Source: Vibrio sp. qd031
GTDB taxonomy: Bacteria > Pseudomonadota > Gammaproteobacteria > Enterobacterales > Vibrionaceae
Direction: 5' to 3'
Length of the DNA stretch: 64,000 nt
Assembly: GCF_002100145.1 (NCBI RefSeq)
Contig: NZ_JXQD01000030.1
Coordinates: 112,023-176,022, forward strand
Positions 43,881 to 52,478 of the stretch are shown here, piece by piece; the stretch's first letter is position 1; every line of letters begins with the position of its first letter. A model generated the notes under the pieces. The model did not search any database. It was given only the letters and a program-made list of their open reading frames with translations, and was not told where the DNA came from. The position numbers and the translations under genes are program-made.

Positions 43881-44342
43881 TTATGGCTTCCATTGAATAG
43901 GGATGTCAAAATGCAGTACCTCTTCTTTCCCACCCAAAGAGTCATAAAGCTTTATAGCAGGTTCATCGACATAATCAGCTTGCACAAAAATCACCCAAGC
44001 GCCCATGTTCTTTGCGATAGGCTTCAATGCGTTAATCAGTCCGGTTGCGATCCCTTGTCTTCGAAAGCGTTCATACACGCCCAGGTCGTATATGTACACT
44101 TCACTGCGAGCCTGCTCAAACTTTTTTAGCTCATAGGCCACCAGCCCAGCCACTACTTGATCTCCCTCCAACGCCACCAGTGCGATAAATGACGGATCAT
44201 CCAATCGCTCTGTTAAATAAGCGTCCGTGGGTCGTTTGTGGCCGTAAGTCTCTGGTTCTTCAAAAACGGTTCCAAAGCAATCCATAAGCTGCTTCATCCA
44301 CACGAGGTGATCTGCAGTAAGACGAACATATTTAATGCTCAT
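43881..44342 (-). CDS. Aminoglycoside 3-N-acetyltransferase, AAC(3)-I family
   Basis: A 153-residue GNAT enzyme very like the integron-borne AAC(3)-Ia: LKKFEQARSEVYIYDLGVYE, RRQGIATGLINALKPIAK, GAWVIFVQADYVDEPAIKLY, and a final EEVLHFDI. The family acetylates the 3-amino group of gentamicin-type aminoglycosides. The start at 44342 has a GGAGG site. Here the gene is chromosomal in a row of unrelated enzymes. Resistance activity is inferred from homology only. Confidence 0.88.
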   Translation of the reverse strand: MSIKYVRLTADHLVWMKQLMDCFGTVFEEPETYGHKRPTDAYLTERLDDPSFIALVALEGDQVVAGLVAYELKKFEQARSEVYIYDLGVYERFRRQGIATGLINALKPIAKNMGAWVIFVQADYVDEPAIKLYDSLGGKEEVLHFDIPIQWKP

Positions 44343-44355
44343 AATGCCTCCATCT

Positions 44356-44961
44356 TCACAACCCAACTTTTTGAACAATCATATAAGCATGGAGCTCTGG
44401 ATACTGGTCAAACTCCATGTGTTTTACCTGGCAGTTCAACTCAATGAACAGCGATAGAAAGCCGTTTGTCCCCAAAGTGGAGTAATACACTTCTGGCCCC
44501 ATAAAGTCATCAACGTGATCGCCTGCTTCATCTACGCCACCAAAAGAGAAAATAAACACACCATTAGGATTTAGGCTATCCACAATCTTTGTCAGCACCG
44601 CTTTTTGCTCACTTAACGGAATATGCCAAATGCTGTCCCATGCACTAATAAAATCGTACTTTTCTTGCATGGCATAAGTGCAGATATCCGCTTCAATAAA
44701 TGAGATTTCTGGCATCCGATGTCGAGCAATATCCAGCATTTTCGTCGATACATCGAGACCGCTTGGCGTAAAACCTTGTTGCTTCAACAGCTGTATAAAT
44801 CGTCCCGTTAATCCACAACCAATATCCAACGCCAACCCACGTGATTGGGTAAACTCAATCGCTTTGACATGCGCATCTATACCATTGTTTAGATTAAATT
44901 CTGGCTTCTCCCACAAACCAGTAATGTGATCGTAAGCTTGGCCAATCTGTTTTGGGTTCAT
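44356..44961 (-). CDS. Class I SAM-dependent methyltransferase
   Basis: A 201-residue methyltransferase with motif I ALDIGCGLTGRFIQLLKQQG (about 38-57), then GLDVSTKMLDIARHRMPEI and a YDFISAWDSIWHIPL post-motif. It sits 13 bases upstream of the AAC(3)-I-like start, so the two may be co-transcribed. Substrate unknown. Confidence 0.83.
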   Translation of the reverse strand: MNPKQIGQAYDHITGLWEKPEFNLNNGIDAHVKAIEFTQSRGLALDIGCGLTGRFIQLLKQQGFTPSGLDVSTKMLDIARHRMPEISFIEADICTYAMQEKYDFISAWDSIWHIPLSEQKAVLTKIVDSLNPNGVFIFSFGGVDEAGDHVDDFMGPEVYYSTLGTNGFLSLFIELNCQVKHMEFDQYPELHAYMIVQKVGL

Positions 44962-45016
44962 GTTGCACATCCTTGCGAATCAAAATTGTGTGTCACTGGT
45001 TTAGTGCTCTGTCGGG

Positions 45017-45535
45017 CTATTTAATCAACTTGGAAATATACGGCACATTCCTAAACTCATCTTGCCAAGGTAGACCATAACCAACTAATAAATCATCGCT
45101 GTCCAACTCGTATGCAAAGTATTGAGTTGCTGGAATCGCGACTCGACTCGGCTTTACCAACAAGGTCGCCACCGAAAGGGACTTTACCGCATAATTATCA
45201 GCAATATGCTGCACTAACCGTTTCATGGTACCGCCAGACTCAATGGCATCATCGATAATAATCACGTTATTCCCTGCCAGTTCAATCGTCTGCTGATACA
45301 CAATGGCAGACTGGTTGTTTGACTCGCCGGGCGTATGTGGGCAAGAAATGCAGTCCATTTTCACTCTAAAATTAAGCTTTCGGACTAAATCGGCAGTAAA
45401 TAGAATTCCACCGGGTACAACGGTTATAACGACCGCGTCGTTAAATTGCGCATTAAGGGCTTGAGCAACCAGCTTTACACCTTGTTGGATTTGTCTTTCA
45501 CTTAGTACTGTGGTTCCAATATGTTTGTTGGCCAT
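45017..45535 (-). CDS. Phosphoribosyltransferase, hypoxanthine type
   Basis: A 172-residue PRTase. The PRPP motif reads VIIIDDAIESGGTMKRLVQH (about 94-113) and an upstream loop is VVPGGILFTADLVRKL. It resembles HPRT but is a second-copy type, since Vibrio hpt normally lies elsewhere. It could salvage purines or a related base. Confidence 0.8.
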   Translation of the reverse strand: MANKHIGTTVLSERQIQQGVKLVAQALNAQFNDAVVITVVPGGILFTADLVRKLNFRVKMDCISCPHTPGESNNQSAIVYQQTIELAGNNVIIIDDAIESGGTMKRLVQHIADNYAVKSLSVATLLVKPSRVAIPATQYFAYELDSDDLLVGYGLPWQDEFRNVPYISKLIK

Positions 45536-45824
45536 TGCCCGACACCTTCTGCATAAATAAGCTAGCCCTAAAAATGGCCGCCCATTTGTTGACCTAACAC
45601 TGTTTGCGCATTATGCGCTATGGCTCTTCAGCTGCGCTGTGATGTAGCTCTAGAGTTTTTTCAAACCTTTGGTTTCATTATCAGAAATCCGCTACTCACT
45701 GGCTAAATAAACCGAACTAAAAAAACATAGGCATTAAATATGGACGGCGCTGTCTAAGTGGCAGCAAAAGACTTATTCGCGGCGTCAAAGCACCGAATAA
45801 CTTGAACAAACGAACGGGAGAGAG

Positions 45825-46224
45825 TTAGCGGTTATTTAGAGGCTGATTTGAGTTGTAGCAGATCCAATTTGCTTCCATAGAGATCCTGAAAAACCACACC
45901 GGCTCCGTAAGGCTCAACCCTTGGTTCTTCATTAAACACCACACCAACGACTTTGACGATAATCTCGCCAAAGTCGTTGGTGTGCAAAAACAAAAATACA
46001 CGACCACCGGTTTGGTTTCCTACCGCATTAGACTATTCAGCATTACTCGCTTTAGCCAGCAACAAGTGTGTCATTTGAGTTTGGTGGGGACACTAATACC
46101 CAACGCTTTCCGTTGCCTAGATCGGTGTCTTCTAACAAGGTAAATGCGAGTTTACGAGTATAGAACTTAATAGCATCATCATAGTCTTCGACTACCAGCG
46201 CGGCGGTGGCGACAAAGGTGTGTC
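45825..46224 (-). pseudogene. VOC-family (glyoxalase-like) pseudogene
   Basis: The first piece has FVATAALVVEDYDDAIKFYT and DTDLGNGKRWVLVSPPNS, a typical VOC start. Its frame ends in a stop at 46052. The adjacent frame continues LLAKASNAE, an in-frame TAG, then VGNQTGGRVFLFLHTNDF. A third piece reads GVVFNEEPRVEPYGAVVF and QDLYGSKLDLLQL. Together these form one complete VOC protein broken by at least one frameshift and one nonsense codon. Confidence 0.85.
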
Positions 46225-46286
46225 GTAAAAGTATTGGAGACAGAGCGAAGCGCGCTCTATCTCGTCTCACTTTGTTGGTGAGTTGC

Positions 46287-46535
46287 TTACTTGTAATAAG
46301 CCTCAACAGCACCTTTTAGTTTGATCAACATTGGTTGACCCCAACGGTCTTTCGCTTTTGGTGAAGGGATCTTCACCCAACCTTCACTGATGCAGTACTC
46401 TTCCACGTCTGTACGCTCTTTACCATCAAGACGAATACCGATTGGATGTTCAAAGCATTCTGCCACGTGGTGAGGGCTGCGTGGGTTACCTGATAGGTGA
46501 TCTGGAAGTGCTGGCTTAGTGTTAGAGTCGCTCAT
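46287..46535 (-). CDS. DUF3297-family protein
   Basis: An 82-residue protein matching the small DUF3297 family: LPDHLSGNPRSPHHVAECFE, then GIRLDGKERTDVEEYCISEG and WVKIPSPKAKDRWGQPM. It is highly conserved in gammaproteobacteria but of unknown function. Start ATG at 46535. Confidence 0.85.
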   Translation of the reverse strand: MSDSNTKPALPDHLSGNPRSPHHVAECFEHPIGIRLDGKERTDVEEYCISEGWVKIPSPKAKDRWGQPMLIKLKGAVEAYYK

Positions 46536-46684
46536 TATTTTGACCTAAATTTGGAGAATGAGCCCGCATTCTAGACAAGTCCAGTGACCGACTCAACCCA
46601 CTTCACCGCATGAACCAAGATTCGGACGCTATAAAGCATGAGCCATTTTGTATAAACGGCTAGGTAGTAGCTTGTTGAACCACT

Positions 46685-46768
46685 CTATGTGCGTGATTTT
46701 TGAAAGTCATGTATTGCGACAAGCTGAGCAAAGGTTTTGGCCGAACGAGAAAGGTCTTTGTACTTCAT
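46685..46768 (-). CDS. Possible 27-residue ORF
   Basis: An ATG at 46768 with AAGGAT about 8 bases upstream encodes MKYKDLSRSAKTFAQLVAIH and DFQKSRT. It lies in an otherwise empty 300-bp spacer (46536-46834) between two minus-strand genes. It may be a real microprotein or the truncated start of a lost gene. Confidence 0.25.
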   Translation of the reverse strand: MKYKDLSRSAKTFAQLVAIHDFQKSRT

Positions 46769-46834
46769 TGCGTCTATCCTTAGTGGCATTTTGCTCGATG
46801 CGATATGACTTAATGCGGCTATGCTTAACGCCCT

Positions 46835-47335
46835 TTAAATCTTTACCCGCAATACAGAGGTATTGCGTGAACCTGACGTTCGCTTGTTTGGGTCATAAAA
46901 GGTTTCGACCAATTCAAAGCCTGCTTTTCTCATCATGCCCGCTGAGGCTAGGTTTTCTTCATGGCGCTCAATATACACCTCGGTACATTGCTTGCTATTG
47001 GCGAGCTTCACCGCTTCAAGCAACATTTTACTTCCTAACCCCTTACCACTTTGGCTTGAAGCCACAACCACATCGTTGATGTAGGCCACATCCGTTAATT
47101 CAGCATACTCGCGCAATTTAACTGGACAGGCATCTTTGAGCGCAAGTATGGCAAAGCCAACAATCTGCTCTTCTTCGGCTAGGATCGCAAATGCTTTGCC
47201 CTGGCGAATAAGTTGAAACTGATGCGCGATGCTTTCGTCTGTAATGTAGTTCCATTCATTCGGACCTTCTTTTAACAGCAGTTCGCGCATAGAGAGGAGA
47301 TCCGATTCGCTTAATGGACGAGTATGGATTTTCAT
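46835..47335 (-). CDS. GNAT-family N-acetyltransferase
   Basis: A 166-residue acetyltransferase with motif A YINDVVVASSQSGKGLGSKM (about 89-108; Q/R-x-x-G-x-G variant SGKGLG) and LASAGMMRKAGFELVETFYD. Substrate unknown. Confidence 0.85.
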   Translation of the reverse strand: MKIHTRPLSESDLLSMRELLLKEGPNEWNYITDESIAHQFQLIRQGKAFAILAEEEQIVGFAILALKDACPVKLREYAELTDVAYINDVVVASSQSGKGLGSKMLLEAVKLANSKQCTEVYIERHEENLASAGMMRKAGFELVETFYDPNKRTSGSRNTSVLRVKI

Positions 47336-47549
47336 AAATTAACCTTTAGTGTTCGTTATTCACGTAATGATTTTTGATGACTCACTCGGGTTTCGGCAAC
47401 AGGTAAGTAACCTCGCGCTACATAATACTTACTCGCGCTCGCAGCGTCAGTAAACGCTTCACATCCACTCTAAGCGCTTGTGATGTCACTCCCCAACAGG
47501 CACAATTGCTAACCAAGACATCAACAGCCCGTGGCTAGGCAATCGAAAT

Positions 47550-47942
47550 ATGCTATTTGATAATGACATTGAAGAAATGATGGTCTATTTGGAGCGTTAC
47601 TGCAAACAGCCCCATATAACAGCCCTTGATGACGTCTCAGATGAACAAATCAACTTGTTGCTCGATTTTTTATCACTCGCGCATAAGCTCAAAAGCGATA
47701 TCTATGCCACGTCAAACAAAAGCAGCTCGCACTTTCTGGCCATCGGGGTGTTTGCACTAGAGCAAGAAAGAGCGCCACAAGGAAATCTGTTTCTCAAACT
47801 CGAAGCAAATCAGCTCTATTTATCGTTTGAACTAGATAGCTGTGATGAAGACACGTTGCTCACACCGATTCGGGTGATAGACGCTCTGAACTACTTATCT
47901 GATCTGCACGGCCATGCTTATTTACCTGAGCATTATAAGTAG
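47550..47942 (+). CDS. Hypothetical protein
   Basis: A 130-residue acidic protein (MLFDNDIEEMMVYLERYCKQ at the N-terminus) with no motif I recognise. Predicted alpha/beta, soluble. It is one of few plus-strand genes in this region, followed by the YkgJ-type gene about 100 bp on. Confidence 0.6.
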   Translation: MLFDNDIEEMMVYLERYCKQPHITALDDVSDEQINLLLDFLSLAHKLKSDIYATSNKSSSHFLAIGVFALEQERAPQGNLFLKLEANQLYLSFELDSCDEDTLLTPIRVIDALNYLSDLHGHAYLPEHYK

Positions 47943-48043
47943 CGCCTGCTAAGCTGCCTTTACTCTCATTGTAATTATGATGAAACGGATCCGGGTGTTC
48001 GGTGATACACTCGCCTCACTCTCCCTAACCCTGATTGAGCGCC

Positions 48044-48445
48044 ATGAATGAGTGTAACCAGTGCGGTAAATGCTGCATTAAATATGGCGACGGCGATCTC
48101 GCGGCCACGCAGGAAGAAATTGACCTTTGGGAGCTATTTAACCCCGATATTTTTGACTATGTCCACAATGGAAAAATTTGGCACGACCCTAGCACTAAAG
48201 AGCCTCTGCGCCGCTGCCCATTCTTAGAGCTTGCTGCTAAAGCTCGGCCAAACGAAAAAGACAAATACACCTGCAGCATTTACCTCGACAGGCCAGAAGA
48301 TTGTCGCCACTACCCAAGTTTGATTGACGAAATGGTGCGTGATGAGTGTGAAATGATTGAGGTTGTAGACCTAAATAACCCAACAAAAGCTCAAAAGACA
48401 TTAGACAAATTAATGAGCAACAGCCGCCCTACTAGCCACTCATAG
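48044..48445 (+). CDS. YkgJ-family cysteine-cluster protein
   Basis: A 133-residue zinc/iron-chelating protein. The N-terminal CNQCGKCCIKYGDGD (about 4-18), RRCPFLE, CSIYLDRPEDCRHYP form the CxxCGxCC ... CxxY..RPxxC pattern of the family. The start at 48044 is preferred to the TTG at 48035. A second member of the family is at 59.2 kb. Proposed roles are Fe-S or zinc handling. Confidence 0.87.
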   Translation: MNECNQCGKCCIKYGDGDLAATQEEIDLWELFNPDIFDYVHNGKIWHDPSTKEPLRRCPFLELAAKARPNEKDKYTCSIYLDRPEDCRHYPSLIDEMVRDECEMIEVVDLNNPTKAQKTLDKLMSNSRPTSHS

Positions 48446-48453
48446 CGCTATTT

Positions 48454-48615
48454 ATACCAATCGAAGTAATTAACTGGTCAGAAAATTGCGCCGGAAAAAT
48501 CGCTTAGAGCAAAGCAAAGATTGCCGTAGATAGTTGTTCTACCTACAAAACCTTTAACGCCGCTATTAGCTATTTTAACAAGCAAGAATAACCAGTTAAT
48601 TGCTTTGGTTGGTAT
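48454..48615. mobile_element. 162-bp MITE-like element with ~25-bp inverted ends
   Basis: Left end ATACCAATCGAAGTAATTAA and right end (reverse complement) ATACCAACCAAAGCAATTAA match at nearly all positions and both continue with CTGGT. No transposase is inside; a short minus-strand frame across it has no support. The size and inverted ends fit a miniature transposable element of a kind common in Vibrionaceae intergenic DNA. Confidence 0.75.
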
Positions 48616-48639
48616 TACTAAGCCGAACCAACGTAAACG

Positions 48640-48674
48640 AAAACGCCCAAAGCACACTGCTTTGGGCGTTTTAT
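48640..48674. terminator. Bidirectional terminator
   Basis: AACGCCCAAAGCA-CAC-TGCTTTGGGCGTT with flanking A and T tracts, between the MITE-like element and the DUF1456 gene. Confidence 0.88.
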
Positions 48675-48705
48675 TCACCATTTGGTATTTACTGCATAAT
48701 CAGAT

Positions 48706-49188
48706 TTATTCTGAATCCATCTCAGCAGAGTTGGGACGCAGCTGGCGCTGAACACCCAATAAAAAATTACGCAAGATTTGATCTTTGCATTCGCGGTAAT
48801 GCTTATTACCAGGCTTGCGGAAAAATGCGCTCAGCTCGTGTTTACTCAAACGAAAATCAACCAAATCTAAGATCTCTAGAATATCTTCGGCCTTTAAGTT
48901 AAGGGCAATACGCAGCTTTTGGAACACCATATTGTTATTTAACTTATCTTCCGGGGTTGGTTGTTCACCATCGCGCTTTCCGCGCTTAAGATTAATCAAT
49001 CCATTTAAAAATGTGGCTAATTCTGTATCGGTCAGCGTGATAAAGGCATCATCTTCATCTTTCTTAAGCCAGCCAGTCACTTGTTCGGCAGTAACGCTCA
49101 CATCGGCCAGAGCGAAGATTTCGATGACTTCATTATCTTTAAAATCAAAGGTGTAACGTACACGACGCAAAATATCATTATTGGTCAA
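48706..49188 (-). CDS. DUF1456 family protein (YehS-like)
   Basis: A 160-residue protein with two copies of the DUF1456 repeat: NNDILRRVRYTFDFKDNEVI...LADVSVTAEQVTGWLKKDED and NNMVFQKLRIALNLKAEDIL...LVDFRLSKHELSAFFRKPGN. The apparent start is TTG at 49188 after AGGAT. The family is conserved in gammaproteobacteria without a known role. It ends at a strong terminator. Confidence 0.88.
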   Translation of the reverse strand: MTNNDILRRVRYTFDFKDNEVIEIFALADVSVTAEQVTGWLKKDEDDAFITLTDTELATFLNGLINLKRGKRDGEQPTPEDKLNNNMVFQKLRIALNLKAEDILEILDLVDFRLSKHELSAFFRKPGNKHYRECKDQILRNFLLGVQRQLRPNSAEMDSE

Positions 49189-49310
49189 AATAGATCCTAG
49201 TCTTAGGTAAACCCAGCATAATCAGAACGATCACTGGAGAGACGTTGATTTTAGCAGAATTACGCCTCAACCCCTATTAATACTATGCAGCCACCCGCCC
49301 AACACACCAA

Positions 49311-49967
49311 TCAATCAGGTACAACAATAAGCCCTAACGGCTCCAACAACTGCTCTTGTTGCCAAGCACAAATCTTCACCCCGGTAAGATCGACCCTTCT
49401 TGGATCTAAGCCATAAAGCTCTGAGTGACTAAGATCGCAACCGCGTACATTAAACTGCGACCAACACTCTTCAGAAAAGACGCCGCGGCTCAGATCGGAC
49501 TCTTTAAACGATGCACCACTTAAATTGGCTCCAATCCATCTGTTTTCGAATAGCTCACACTTTTCAATCACCTGCTTTTCGAAGTTTGCGTACGACAAAT
49601 TGCAGCCGGAAATGTACGCCGAACAAAAGTACATCTTGTTGGACACCTGATTCAAAAAACTGGTTTGTATAAAGCTAGCCCCTTTAAGATCGCACTCTCT
49701 CATCTCAATACCAAAGCAGTTGGCACCATTAAATGTGGCCATTGAAAGTCGACATCGCTTGAAGGATGCATCGCGTAGGTCAGCATAAGAGAAGTTACAG
49801 CCGTCTAGATCGCCTTGTTCGAGAAAGGTACAATCTACAAACTGAACGTCTCTTAAATTTGCACGGCTAAAGTTACAGCGGACAAAGGTGCATTTTAAAA
49901 ATACGCTGCCACTTAAATCCTGCCTAGAAAAGTCCATTTGCTCATACGACTGTTCTGTTTTTTCCAT
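49311..49967 (-). CDS. qnr: Qnr-family pentapeptide-repeat protein
   Basis: A 218-residue right-handed beta-helix protein of the quinolone-resistance type that shields DNA gyrase and topoisomerase IV. Typical Qnr stretches are present: NLRDVQFVDCTFLEQGDLDG, FSYADLRDASFKRCRLSMAT, SNKMYFCSAYISGCNLSYAN, EKCELFENRWIGANLSGASF and KESDLSRGVFSEECW. The end, WQQEQLLEPLGLIVVPD, matches Qnr dimerisation tails. Length equals that of QnrS/QnrA. Vibrionaceae are the natural source of plasmid qnr genes. Activity is inferred. Confidence 0.93.
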   Translation of the reverse strand: MEKTEQSYEQMDFSRQDLSGSVFLKCTFVRCNFSRANLRDVQFVDCTFLEQGDLDGCNFSYADLRDASFKRCRLSMATFNGANCFGIEMRECDLKGASFIQTSFLNQVSNKMYFCSAYISGCNLSYANFEKQVIEKCELFENRWIGANLSGASFKESDLSRGVFSEECWSQFNVRGCDLSHSELYGLDPRRVDLTGVKICAWQQEQLLEPLGLIVVPD

Positions 49968-50436
49968 TGCGAGTTCCTCATCATTTTATTGCGCTGAAGA
50001 CTACCACGTAGTGTTAACTTCACAAGAAAAACAAAACCATTAAAAACAACAAGTTAAAATCGCTCGAAATGGGCTATATAAGGCGCCAAACTGGCTCTGT
50101 GAGGTGTTTGAAGCGGCCCATCGGAGGGTGGCAACCAGAAAAAAGTTTAGCCGCCTGTATGACGTAATTAGAAAAGAGGATGTATTAGCCATTCGTTGCG
50201 ACTCACTCAATATCAACCTGCAGCAAAAAACCATCACAAAAAAGCACTTAAAGAGTCAATGACTGTAACCTGTCATTGTGCATTGTCTGCCACCCAACTC
50301 GACACTAGCTTACCCTCCTCAAAGCTCAGTGACGCAGTGTGGCTGTAGCAAAGCTGATAGCCAAATGCAGATTAGGGATGTTTACTTAGAACATCAAAAG
50401 TGTAACGTGATAGCCGAGTAAGCACTGTCTCAACGA
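49968..50436. other. Intergenic region with coding remnants
   Basis: On the plus strand, 50089-50258 reads APNWLCEVFEAAHRRVATRK, then KFSRLYDVIRKEDVLAIRCD up to a stop, with no start. RKKFSRLYDVIRKEDVL resembles the N-terminus of group II intron-type reverse transcriptases, but the match is short. On the minus strand near 50285-50370, FGYQLCYSHTASLSFEEGKL followed by VSSWVADN is an orphan C-terminal piece. No intact gene is present. Confidence 0.35.
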
Positions 50437-50649
50437 TTACGAAGGCTTATTCTCACGAGCTTGTTTTCGAACTTGTTTTCGTGCATGGCAATGATGCAGG
50501 ACGGTTATCTTTTCTTGGTCTGATGCACCCGACCAAGCGACAATTTCGTCAATGCTACGAAAACAGCCCACACAAATATCGTGCTCATCTAAACAGCAAT
50601 TTCGCACGCAAGGCGACTCGACGCTGCAACATTCAATCTCACTGTCCAT
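50437..50649 (-). CDS. DUF1289 family protein
   Basis: A 70-residue Cys-rich protein: ESPCVRNCCLDEHDICVGCF, followed by RSIDEIVAWSGASDQEKITV. This CxxxCxLdxxxxCxGCxRtxdEIxxW pattern is diagnostic of DUF1289 (YdhL/YbaM-like). Probably binds a metal. Function unknown. Confidence 0.85.
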   Translation of the reverse strand: MDSEIECCSVESPCVRNCCLDEHDICVGCFRSIDEIVAWSGASDQEKITVLHHCHARKQVRKQARENKPS

Positions 50650-50744
50650 GTTGGAATTCTAGCCTGTGATTATTTTAGTAAGTGTATCTTAACGTTACCT
50701 TTAACTGCCTACAAAGCCAACACCGTCGTAATTATACAGCCGGC

Positions 50745-51161
50745 CTACACAACTGCGAGCGACTCCGCATGCTTTTTGAAGTTATTCAATATGCTTAGCC
50801 AGCCTTGGCGTTGTTCTTCACCTGTGTGTATGTTCTCTGCATCAAAGGTTTCAATCACTTGAGTACCCGTTGCTGATTCAATAAACCTCACCGTGACTGT
50901 TCTGCCGTCTTCTAGAATAAAGTCTATCGCTGAGCTCGGTTCGATCGCTGTAAACTCACCGCTAAAATCAAACCCCATAGAGCCGTCTTTCGCTTCCATT
51001 CTATAGGTGAATGTCCCGCCAACAGTAAGATCAATATCGGCCGATGGGCAGCACCAGTCGTCAGAGGCAAAATTCCAATGGGTGATGTCTGTCGGCGACG
51101 TCCACGCGCGCCAAACAGTGCTGGGAGGGGCATTGACCATGACCTCTATAGAAATATTCAT
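50745..51161 (-). CDS. SRPBCC (AHSA1-like) protein
   Basis: A 138-residue START-superfamily protein of the Aha1-C/CalC type: VMVNAPPSTVWRAWTSPTDI (about 7-26), then HWNFASDDWCCPSADIDLTV and GGTFTYRMEAKDGSMGFDF. It ends in RQGWLSILNNFKKHAES. These bind hydrophobic small molecules; the ligand is unknown. Confidence 0.87.
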   Translation of the reverse strand: MNISIEVMVNAPPSTVWRAWTSPTDITHWNFASDDWCCPSADIDLTVGGTFTYRMEAKDGSMGFDFSGEFTAIEPSSAIDFILEDGRTVTVRFIESATGTQVIETFDAENIHTGEEQRQGWLSILNNFKKHAESLAVV

Positions 51162-51283
51162 CGTAACTCCTTGTACGCTTTAAACTGTCGCAGCCAATCA
51201 CTTTATTATCCGCAATTGGGCGGTTTCTTTTAACACAGCAAATCCACTCGCAGCGCCTCCCACCAGAGAGTGCTACGTACGAC

Positions 51284-51880
51284 TTAAGACATGCCTACAT
51301 AGCCGTCCAGTGACGCAATAGACTGAATCCAGCGCGCAATGTTGGGATAGTTATCTAGGTTAAAGCCTCCCTCATCCGCCACATGGGTGTAGGCGTACAG
51401 TCCAATATCGGCGATAGTGAGTGTGTCACCCACCAAGAATGTCGATTTGGATAACTGCTGCTCCATGATGCGCAGCGCTTTATGCCCACCAGCCTGCAGC
51501 GAGTGATATTCATCGAGACGCTCGGGTGGCATACCTTGGTATTTTTGAATAAAACGCGCCACTGCAATGTATGGTTCATGAGAATACTGTTCAAAGAACA
51601 GCCATTCGTACACTTTGGCTTTTTGATAGGTGTCGGTGGGTAAAAAGTCGGTGCCTTCTGCAAAATACCCCAATATGGCGTTGGATTCACAGAGTACACG
51701 TTGATCATCGAGAACAACGGTCGGGATCTTGCCGTTAGGGTTAAGGGCTAAGAATTCGTCTGTATGTGTTTCTTTTTCTAAAATATTGATGTGCATCCAT
51801 TGATGCTCAATATTGAGTAAAGACAGTAGCAATTTCACTTTTAAGCAGTTACCAGACTGCATATCTCCGTATACGATCAT
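51284..51880 (-). CDS. Glutathione S-transferase family protein
   Basis: A 198-residue GST. The thioredoxin-like N-domain has MQSGNCLKVKLLLSLLNI with the probable active-site Ser or Cys (about 7-10), NPNGKIPTVVLDDQ (about 47-60) and the Glu-Ser of LCESNAILGYFAE (about 63). The helical C-domain follows, with LTIADIGLYAYTHVADEGGF. The start at 51880 is preferred. Substrate unknown. Confidence 0.88.
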   Translation of the reverse strand: MIVYGDMQSGNCLKVKLLLSLLNIEHQWMHINILEKETHTDEFLALNPNGKIPTVVLDDQRVLCESNAILGYFAEGTDFLPTDTYQKAKVYEWLFFEQYSHEPYIAVARFIQKYQGMPPERLDEYHSLQAGGHKALRIMEQQLSKSTFLVGDTLTIADIGLYAYTHVADEGGFNLDNYPNIARWIQSIASLDGYVGMS

Positions 51881-52038
51881 TGCACACTCCATGTGTTCAT
51901 CGTGAAAGGCAAAAACGCCTCAAATAGTTTGTAATTCGCTAACCCACTTTACCTACGCTAGGGTGTTTGTCCGATGCGTACTCATGGTCAGTATCATCAA
52001 GATACCTGCCCAATTTAATGAGAGGCTTGCAATACACC

Positions 52039-52377
52039 TTACCAGTTTATTTCTTTTCCACCTTCAACCACGTGGCAAGATTCGATCAACGATGTCATTA
52101 CAATAACCTTATCCGGCACGATCCCAAAGTACTCAGTGAGAGCGGTTGCCAAGCCTAACTGGAGCACACTCACCGATTTAGGTGACCACAGATTGGGTAT
52201 GGTTAAGGTGCAAGTCGCGTCGTACGATTTACCTGCTTGGTCTGCTGCTTGTACAACGGTTATGGTCATTTCTGAGGAGTCGAACCCAGAATATCGAGCC
52301 CATTTTTCAATAAGCTGAGTTGAGTCGTTGCTTGGATTAGCAACATCGGGTGATAGCACGCAGTGGGCAATGGGCAT
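52039..52377 (-). CDS. Tautomerase-superfamily-like protein
   Basis: A 112-residue protein beginning MPIAHCVLSPDVANPS, where Pro after the initiator could be the catalytic base of the tautomerase family. The C-terminal part VSVLQLGLATALTEYFGIVP and DKVIVMTSLIESCHVVEGG resembles the second beta-alpha-beta unit. The match is by layout rather than strong motifs. Confidence 0.5.
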   Translation of the reverse strand: MPIAHCVLSPDVANPSNDSTQLIEKWARYSGFDSSEMTITVVQAADQAGKSYDATCTLTIPNLWSPKSVSVLQLGLATALTEYFGIVPDKVIVMTSLIESCHVVEGGKEINW

Positions 52378-52478
52378 AGAGTCCTCCGTGACAAAATGAG
52401 ATGAGGGGTCGTTAAATAGTCAATCAGCCCCGTGTTCTCAGATCACACCTTGTTCACTAGTTGTGGTTCGGCGACTAT

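Noticed and set aside
46648..47079. 143-codon plus-strand ORF
   Set aside because: It overlaps the GNAT gene on the other strand and has no family features.
48478..48681. 67-codon minus-strand ORF
   Set aside because: It lies across the MITE-like element and a terminator and has no coding character.
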